64,000 bases of DNA, taken from positions 32,648,283 through 32,712,282 of the forward strand of contig OU612066.1 in assembly GCA_914767715.1 (NCBI GenBank). The letters are read 5' to 3'. The translations under genes and the position numbers were made by a program. Numbering within the stretch: the stretch's first letter is position 1; every line of letters starts with the position of its first letter. Shown here piece by piece: positions 57,501 through 64,000 of the stretch. The notes beneath the pieces were generated by a model. That model was not told where the DNA came from. It saw nothing but the letters and a program-made list of their open reading frames with translations, and did not search any database. Source of the DNA: Membranipora membranacea (lineage: Eukaryota > Bryozoa > Gymnolaemata > Cheilostomatida > Membraniporidae).

Positions 57501-60500
57501 GTGTTGAGAATGGAAAGATCATCAACTATAGCATCAGTCGTACATTCCAGCACAAGATCTCGATCCTGCTTGTTGAATGTGAATACAGGGTAACTGAATC
57601 TGTATTGGCTTGATGAGAGCTCTTTTGTGAGGAAGTTTGCTGGTGCTCTGAAATGGTAAAGATTTGTAGGTGTACAATACCATCCCATAGAGTAAGATGG
57701 TGTATCAATTTATTATATGGGGAATAATCATTTTAGATACTAATCAAGGGCCTCAGTTCATCAATGCTATAGGCTAGTAGAATCTCTTAAATTTGTGTTG
57801 CGATTTCCAATAGATAGCTCATACACGGTTCAATTTTAAAACTCACTAATATTTACCACAATGATCTTGTTGATCCACAGCGAAACTACAAAATGCAATA
57901 TTGCGGTATATTAATTTCCTGGAGGTATCAGCTGTTTAGGCTTCTTGATACAACGCACTAACATTTTTACTTTGTCATTGCCCTCATGTTTCATAACATT
58001 AACACTGAACCTTACCCATTTTTGATGATCGGTTGAGACTTGGTTTTCTCTACTGAGAGGACATCACATGTTTTAGGGCGAGCTGCCATTCCAGTAATAT
58101 CAGATGCAGCTCTAACATGAACAACGTCTCCCTGTTTTATGTAGTTTCTAGGTTTTTTAGGGCTATCATCCTGGTCACCATTTAATAACACAAGGCTACA
58201 AGATAAATGACTTGTAGAGTCAGTTGCTGAGTTGCACGTTAATCAAAATTCAGTATAACCTGATGAAAGGAAGGAAAGAAAAATTAAACCGGGAAGATCA
58301 GGCAGTAAGGAAAGAAAAAGTTTGGTGGGCTTAAACTAAATTATTTGGTATATTACCTATATTATGAAAATATATTTACTAATATTAGTGTCACTTATAT
58401 TCATAAGATCAGAGTGCTTTATTTTGTTATTGTCTCTGGCAATACAAAGTCGAGTCACTACTTCAAAATATTCTACCTGATGTTTAGTGGGCCAGCTCCG
58501 TCAGTTCTCATAATCAGACGATTTGGCAACGGATTTAGACTCTGGCTTATTGTTCTGTTTGCAGTGATTCGACATTGAAATGGTATTTTGATTGAGTCAA
58601 AGAATTTCAAACCTCCCAGCTTCACCTTAGAGTCTAGAGCAGCATTTGAGTACAGGATCTCGTTGCCGTCGACCTGGAAATTAAAACAGAAAAATCTAAT
58701 TCCTCAAATATCAAAGCATGTCAACTCTTCAGTATTCAGGCAATGCCGCAATCAGGGAAGGCAAGTGAAAGAAAACATACCGCACAATATTATTATAGAT
58801 GTGTTGCTGTATAGTAAGGCTTATTCTACAGGGGTGGATGATAACTCACTCACAGTTGAGCTTTAACCCAACTATCTGCGAAATAATCAATGTAGAGGCT
58901 TGGTTTATGACGATTGTGCTCTCTTGCCTTGTTAGATTGAGCATGGTCACCGTTGCAGCTCTTCCATACCTTCCCATCAGAGGCTGAATCACACTGTAAA
59001 TGGTTACACAGATTCCTTGAAAAGGGGGGAAGAGTTAGGGGTCCTCAAACTATTAACTCACTCACATATAGTCAAATAATTACCTTGCGATCTGTTGAGC
59101 ACTTGGAGTAGTCGGTGTAGAGCCACACATGAGTTGAGTTTGACTTTGAAGTACAACTTGGATCCTTGAGAGTCAGGTGCTCGGGTAGGAAAAAGAAATC
59201 CTGTTTGTTCATAGTGATGGTCATACCATAGGGTGAGGATGTACAGTCTACTTCAAATCCGTCAGCTGTTTAGCAATAAGAAAACAGAAGATTGTGTCTT
59301 TAAGTTTAACGGACCTTTAATGGTTACTGGCTAATTTAGTTGGTTAAAACAATGACAAACGGCCGCATCAATTCAGCAGTGCTTAGCAGAATAATTATAA
59401 TAGATGATGGGAAGTTTAATAATAGGAGATACTAATGGATACACGAATTTGCAAAACTATTGCCAACATATCTGAACATTTGGAAAAGTATTTATGTGTA
59501 TGAAGTGAAAACACTCAGCTTTCTTTTTTGGCTCCCATCACTTGCATTACCCCAAAGGATCCAAATTGGGTCTTGCTATCAGACAAAAATAGATTGAATC
59601 ATGGTTACGCAGTCAACTAAACTCTAAAACTCCAAAAACTCTGGTCTGACAGGAATCAATACAACTCACCCTAGGTAATAGATTAATCATTGATTTAATC
59701 TGGAATCTTTGAACAAAACAGCATTTAGATGATACAAGAAAAATAATCAAGTTGCCAAACTACCTCCTGAATAATGATAGCTAGGGGGGAGCGATCATTT
59801 TCGTATTTCACTGTCAATTTATCAACAGAACAGCTAAAATTGTGTCAAAGCTAATCAAGATAAACAACTGTTCAACATGAAATTCCAGAATACAATAGTT
59901 ATCATTGTCAAGAGAAACATGATTAAACAACAAAATGTTTGTTACTTTTTATTAATTATAATCGAAGTATCAATGCTATTTTATTTTATTGCAGGCTTAC
60001 CAGTACATGTAGTGTTGTCGTCTGATAAATATAGGTACCTTGGACATGTACAGTAATACGAGCCCTGTGTGTTCACACATCCGTGAGAACATCCGCCGTT
60101 ATCAACCAAACACTCATTGATATCTTCAAGATATATACAGCATAACAAAGTAACTGACAATCACCAGTTGATACCAAGCTTATAAAGTGAATCTTTGGGG
60201 CCAATGTCTAGTTTTTGACACAATCACAGTGAAGTTTTGTGTAATTATCAACAAAATGGAGGAGTACCTCGCAGTTTAAAATCTACCCGGCCTTTTCATT
60301 GTTTCGATTATAGACATTAAATTAAAGTTGTCAATCACATACCTGTACAGTTTGAGCCGTCTGCCTCTAATAAGTAACCTGATTGACATGAGCATTCGTA
60401 TTCAGTTCTATTGATGTTTGTACAAATCTGAGAACAAAAACTCTGGACTCCAACGTGATCACATGCCATAGCTGAAATGGAGGTAAGAACATGATACCAT

Positions 60501-62063
60501 CTGACCACATTACGGCATATTACCACAAAAGTTTGTGTTGTAATAGTGGAAAAACTCAAGACTCAGGCCAGGTCTGAAGAGATAATTCTGGTTTAGTCAA
60601 AATGAGTTGAGAAGCACAATTCACAATACTCCCTCCCATGTATTATCTCTCTTATGCGGGTAATTCCACAGGTATGAACATTTTAATCTAAAATAAGTTA
60701 AAGGATCCAACTAGGTCCGGATACCAATTTGAATCTTAATGGTTACTTTCTGAAGGACGTAGGTTCACTAATGAGCTCACTGTATGTAAAAGAACTAGTA
60801 CAACTGTCACTGTCTGACCTGAAGAGGTTGTTCAGTTTCAACCAAAAAAAACTATTTCTAGGTCAGGTCATTGTATTCCTAGATTGTATTGTACCTCTTT
60901 AGACACAAGCTGTTATTTAAAGTTTGACCTAGAGTGAACAGAAGACTTCCAATCACTTGAAAAACAGCTCTTTTCTATGTAAGTGCACACTTACGAGTAC
61001 AATCCACTCTGACATGTTCTGATTCTCCGCAGTCATCAGTCCCCCATGAGGTATGTGTACATTGATGAAGGCCTTCTTCTGTGCCCCGACACTTGACATC
61101 ATCAAGAAGGTAAGATCCTGCAAAAGCAATTTAATAACTTAGTGTGTTGAAAAATATGCTTTGAGGAAATCCACCTACAATGCCGATTCAGCTGATGTGA
61201 AGCAGATATTAAGTTTGTGATGTCCAAAAAACCAAAACTTGTTTTATAGTGTATTCAGCTCAACCCATGGACAGCTATGTATCACCTGAATGACTACTAC
61301 ATGTATATTTGTGGCATTTTCTGTACAGAAAATGAAAGCATTTTCACTTTATACGCGGCAATTAAATTCTAAAATTTTGTGTTCTTGTTGGCATATAGAA
61401 ATGTAGAATAAAATGATTTGTGTGATAAAACCCACTCACTCACAATGTGCCTGATTGGGTCTGCTTGACACGTGAAGGTGCCCGGTACAACTGATAATTA
61501 CCTTGACCACTTATTTTCACTCCGCTTTTAACACTAACAAAGTCTCTTCCAAGATTTCTGCAAACGACTTGCCCTAGCTGAGTCAATGTTCCGCCATCAT
61601 CACAAACATAACCCCATCTGTATGTAAAAGGAATAGCATGAATATTAGATTTAGCTGAGTACCACACCACCGAACATGTGAATGATAAATGTTACATCAG
61701 TTCTCAACACTTTAGAATAGAACTTTGGCCTTCGACCATATTGCTGTGTACTTTGATTCATCTGGGTGCACAAGCTCTAGATGCTCAAGATTTCGATCAA
61801 AAGAGAAACAGTTTCCTTGTTTATTTTGCCATTGATGCAACAGACAGCTCAAGCAGTCATGCATGTGGCTATCGTTTTCATTGAAGAACCCACATTAAAT
61901 TGTCGATATAGCCGGAAAACTGAGGGAAAACTAAGTGCTAAATAATATTTCTTGTATATTAATTATGCCAGGCATAGTTTCTCAGTATTCCATACCTATC
62001 ATAATAGACTTGAACCAACCCTGAGTTAGGGCCTGACCCAGACACTAATCTCACATCTCCAAT
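52025..62063 (-). CDS. Gene B: SRCR-EGF-EGF-ZP-FReD-ZP protein, with two lesions
   Basis: Eighteen minus-strand exons: 61996-62063, 61502-61617, 60995-61117, 60343-60471, 60001-60123, 59084-59265, 58477-58673, 58016-58195, 57457-57647, 56954-57175, 56688-56828, 55971-56093, 55149-55280, 54315-54556, 53875-54081, 53288-53491, 52864-53001 and 52025-52142. All borders are GT/AG. Phases chain throughout, except that exon 53875-54081 has one base too many (total 2836 nt, 945 codons plus one). It is a paralogue of gene A with the same exon phases and several identical exon lengths (123, 123, 204, 138). The difference is a fibrinogen-related cassette between the ZP modules. An in-frame TGA stands at 57054-57056 and a frameshift near 54052. 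No signal-peptide exon was found upstream. It is either a young pseudogene or carries allelic or assembly errors. Confidence 0.85.
52270..52475. repeat. Two direct repeats in the last gene B intron
   Basis: About 65 bases at 52270-52335 recur at 52408-52470 with a few changes. Shared words are ATAGGCAGTCCTAAA and GGTGCATTATGGGTA or close variants. No other structure was seen. Confidence 0.6.
53668..53852. repeat. Degenerate repeat with many AGGTCA sites, gene B intron
   Basis: The word AGGTCA occurs about seven times in 185 bases on the plus strand, mostly as CAAGGTCACAGC or TGAGGTCACAGCT, with one related GGGTCACAGCT. One site is TCAAGGTCA, the extended half-site bound by monomeric nuclear receptors of the NR5A and ERR families. 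The array looks like a decayed minisatellite of about 25-30 bp. Whether it binds anything is unknown. Confidence 0.65.
55149..57175 (-). CDS. Gene B fibrinogen-related domain cassette (4 exons)
   Basis: Exons 56954-57175 (222 nt), 56688-56828 (141), 55971-56093 (123) and 55149-55280 (132) total 618 nt, or 206 residues. Each starts and ends in phase 1. Family marks are visible: [12 protein letters not shown], then [20 protein letters not shown] and [14 protein letters not shown]. The third exon has [16 protein letters not shown] and the last [14 protein letters not shown], ending TTVSMKIKI. The FReD fold usually binds acetylated sugars or acts in innate recognition. The expected conserved tryptophan after ANGP is a TGA stop. 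The calcium/acetyl-binding region (DRDND, NCA, GGWWH) is intact. Gene A has no such exons in its 600-bp intron at the same place. Confidence 0.88.
56385..56475 (+). repeat. tRNA-derived SINE head, in gene B FReD intron
   Basis: GTGTGGTGTAGTGGTCTAAG fits an A box and GGGTTTGAATCTC a B box at tRNA-like distance. A run of nine T follows 3' of the unit. It is antisense to gene B, in the intron between FReD exons two and three. Confidence 0.6.
57457..59265 (-). CDS. Gene B ZP module 1 (4 exons)
   Basis: Exons 59084-59265 and 58477-58673 form ZP-N ([39 protein letters not shown]). Exons 58016-58195 and 57457-57647 form the ZP-C-like half ([38 protein letters not shown]). Phases are those of gene A exons 7-10. 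The last exon ends in phase 1 and splices in frame to the fibrinogen cassette. Confidence 0.85.
60001..60471 (-). CDS. Gene B EGF domains 1 and 2
   Basis: Exon 60343-60471 encodes a non-calcium EGF-like domain ([16 protein letters not shown]... [16 protein letters not shown]). Exon 60001-60123 encodes a calcium-binding EGF ([16 protein letters not shown]) that is very close to the second EGF of gene A and has the same 123-nt length. Both exons are phase 1-1. Confidence 0.9.
60995..62063 (-). CDS. Gene B SRCR domain (3 exons)
   Basis: Exons 61996-62063, 61502-61617 and 60995-61117 give [30 protein letters not shown] with [11 protein letters not shown], and [12 protein letters not shown] with [11 protein letters not shown]. 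Six cysteines again mark group A. It is the first exon group found in gene B. It begins in phase 0, so a signal-peptide exon ending in phase 0 is expected upstream, as in gene A. Confidence 0.87.
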
Positions 62064-62753
62064 CTACAATCCACAGAACATTGTTTCTCAGTACTCAATA
62101 TTAGATATCCACCAGTAGAATTTGGTAAATATGAGCGACAATTACCTTATCTAAGTCTTTGCTGTTATATTTCTACTTTTATTAAATTCCAGAGTGGGAA
62201 TTCATCTTATGCCAGATGGTATTTCCCAGACCTTAATCAAAGCATAATTAGATAATATCTTCTCGCTGTAGTCTGAAATAATATTTGCTACGCTGATGGT
62301 GCTGCAAATAGTGTCCCAACTTACTATTATGATACCTGTTGACCTTGATCAGATATTATTTCTAAGTTTTACAGAGACAGGGCATCGACTTGACCTTTAT
62401 TCCACGAGTGATTCCCTATATTTAAAGAACTTGGGTATATGATGATGACCTAATTGTAGTAATTTTTGGATTGTCTGAAGAAATTTGACTACCTGTCTGA
62501 TAATTCACCTTTTATTCTGGAAATCAACTAGTTGTAATTCAGCCAACAGCTGAATCGCTAAAATCTGCTGATCAAACAGAATTGTCAAAGTTTCTTGATG
62601 AGGGAAATGGATAAAACTGAGAAACTCAGGTGATCCTATTTGGTTGCAAACATCTGCGAAAAATCATCAGTGACCATTCAAATTTTCTGATAGCTAGAAT
62701 CCTAGTAACCCCTTTGACACTCAGAGAATAAATCGAAAGGTTAATGCTGCTAT
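62064..62753. other. Short gap between gene C and gene B, no promoter or first exon seen
   Basis: This stretch should hold the 5' end of gene B. All minus-strand ATG codons checked here open very short frames without a hydrophobic core. No ATG-started signal peptide with a phase-0 donor was found. Confidence 0.5.
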
Positions 62754-62759
62754 TTTATT
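62754..62759 (-). promoter_or_regulatory. Possible poly(A) signal of gene C
   Basis: AATAAA on the minus strand lies about 100 bases after the gene C stop codon. It is the nearest such word. Confidence 0.45.
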
Positions 62760-62856
62760 TTAACCCAACACCGAAAAATCATTTTGGATAATAATATAAT
62801 TCAGTTTAGTTTCATAATCGATATACAGTCGGCAACAAAGTCAAACTTTCACAGTT

Positions 62857-64000
62857 CTATTCCACATGGAAAGGTCCAGCTGTCACAAGCACTCTTTTTG
62901 GATCACTTTCTTCCGATCTTTTACCAATGATTGTATCACCTGATGAGGCCACTGTGTGAGCACTGCAGCTTCTAGTGCACCTGGAACGATGAAATTGACA
63001 AATTATTGTTATGATCATTACTCAGTCTTGAGAGAGGTTGACATGTTTTTGGGTTTGACATATCCTGATTATATTAAGATTTCAAATGAAATTTTAATGA
63101 GACTTTTGCAGAAACCATGGGGTTTATAATGGAGTAGTTGTTAAAAAAAGGAAAAATTTCAAAAACTACATAGCATATCTGACAAAAAAATTGTAAATTG
63201 TGCAAAATCTCTCTAGATGTACAAAAATAACCATGAAAACAGAGCCTGTGGGACAATAATATAGAACAATCACCTTGACATGTTATCGACACCACACACA
63301 ATGACACTACAGTGCAGGTAGACACTCTGTCCGTGGTGCTGAGAGAAGAAACGCGTCAGAAGAGCAAACCTGTCCTGAGCCAACACACTGGCTCCGTAAG
63401 CTGTCTTACATCTGTAAAGTAATCAATATTAATATTAAGTTTCTTTGGAACCAAAGCATAAACAGATTACTAAACAGAGTAGTAGTGGGCTTGTTGTGAT
63501 TTGGTAAAGAACCATTACATAATTGCATTGTTCTGATCTGACAGCAACAAAAAATAAAAGCAAGAAGACGTGGAAGGATAAGCATTTTTCCTGTCATACC
63601 ATCCGCTTACCCATTTTCGATGACAAGCTGACCAGATGATGCATCAGTGGCATCTTTAGATCTTGTGATCCTACAGTCATCAATACCAACTCTTAGGTTA
63701 GGATCTGTGCTGTCTACACCAATATTACCAAACAAGTTCCTGCCCTTCCCTATACTTATTGTGGCTCCATTGTTAACCATCTTCGTGAACGTCGGGTCTG
63801 AGAACATCTTCAAGCTACAAATTAAATAATTCGTTTATAGGTTTTGTTTTTGTGTCAGGCTTCTCTATATGAATGGGCACCATGTGTTAACCAGCATAAT
63901 TGAGCCGTCAAAACTTACACATTTACCCGCAAGTTACTGTGACCTTTGATGCATAATACGAAACTGACCAAATTCTCGGCAAAGATACCATACCAATATT
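62857..64000 (-). CDS. Gene C: ZP-domain protein, 3' end only
   Basis: Exons on the minus strand are 63927->64000 (partial), 63611-63814 (204 nt), 63274-63411 (138 nt) and 62857-62980 (124 nt with stop TAG). They match the ZP-C part of genes A and B exon by exon. Marks are LKMFSDPTFTKMVNNGA, GKGRNLFGNIGVDSTDPNLR, ALLTRFFSQHHGQSVYLHC, and RCTRSC with a GKR site and VLVTAGPFHVE. The first two full exons have exactly the lengths found in A and B. In the partial exon (IWSVSYYASKVTVTCG) a donor at GG then GTAAAT keeps the frame, but some 37 residues of the ZP-N/ZP-C linker seen in A and B are missing. The rest of the gene lies beyond the window. Confidence 0.82.

Noticed and set aside
63406-63597. 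Minus-strand frame MTGKMLILPRLLAFIFCCCQ as the missing signal peptide of gene B
   Set aside because: It looks like a signal peptide, but it lies in a gene C intron 14 bases after a donor, and no GT donor in phase 0 follows the hydrophobic part. It was kept only as a remote possibility.

Overview
This is animal nuclear DNA: AT-rich, intron-rich and heavily repeated. The genes recognised encode secreted or extracellular proteins made of scavenger receptor cysteine-rich (SRCR), calcium-binding EGF, zona pellucida (ZP) and fibrinogen-related (FReD) domains. This domain set, the DIRS-like and RTE-like retroelements, the tRNA-derived SINEs and the many foldback elements suit a marine invertebrate, perhaps an invertebrate deuterostome. 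The species cannot be fixed from the sequence alone. Most exons were found by reading splice junctions by eye and checking that intron phases chain.

Layout. (1) 1263-15772, minus strand: gene D, the 5' part of a multi-SRCR protein with a signal peptide and at least four SRCR domains, each spread over three exons. The gene runs off the left edge or ends in an exon I did not find. (2) 15773-36200: a repeat-rich stretch. It holds a 1.1 kb inverted-repeat element, a 5'-truncated DIRS-like tyrosine-recombinase retrotransposon with a repeated 3' end, a 43-45 bp minisatellite, an eight-copy 110 bp satellite, a GTAT microsatellite and several SINEs. A short chain of phase-compatible plus-strand exons (28622-30247) may be an unidentified gene. 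(3) 36261-50958, plus strand: gene A, complete, 15 coding exons and 787 residues, signal peptide-SRCR-EGF-EGF-ZP-ZP. One intron carries a decayed RTE-like LINE in antisense. (4) 52025-62063, minus strand: gene B, a convergent paralogue of gene A with the order SRCR-EGF-EGF-ZP-FReD-ZP. A four-exon fibrinogen-related cassette sits exactly between the two ZP modules. Gene B carries an in-frame TGA and a one-base frameshift, and no signal-peptide exon was found. (5) 62857-64000, minus strand: gene C, the 3' end of a third ZP paralogue.

Genes A, B and C share intron phases and many exact exon lengths, so they are local duplicates. All three end with a dibasic KR site followed by a short tail containing AGP and no membrane segment. 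This suggests secreted ZP proteins that are processed and may polymerise, but that is inference. The most notable signal in the window is the ZP-FReD-ZP order of gene B.
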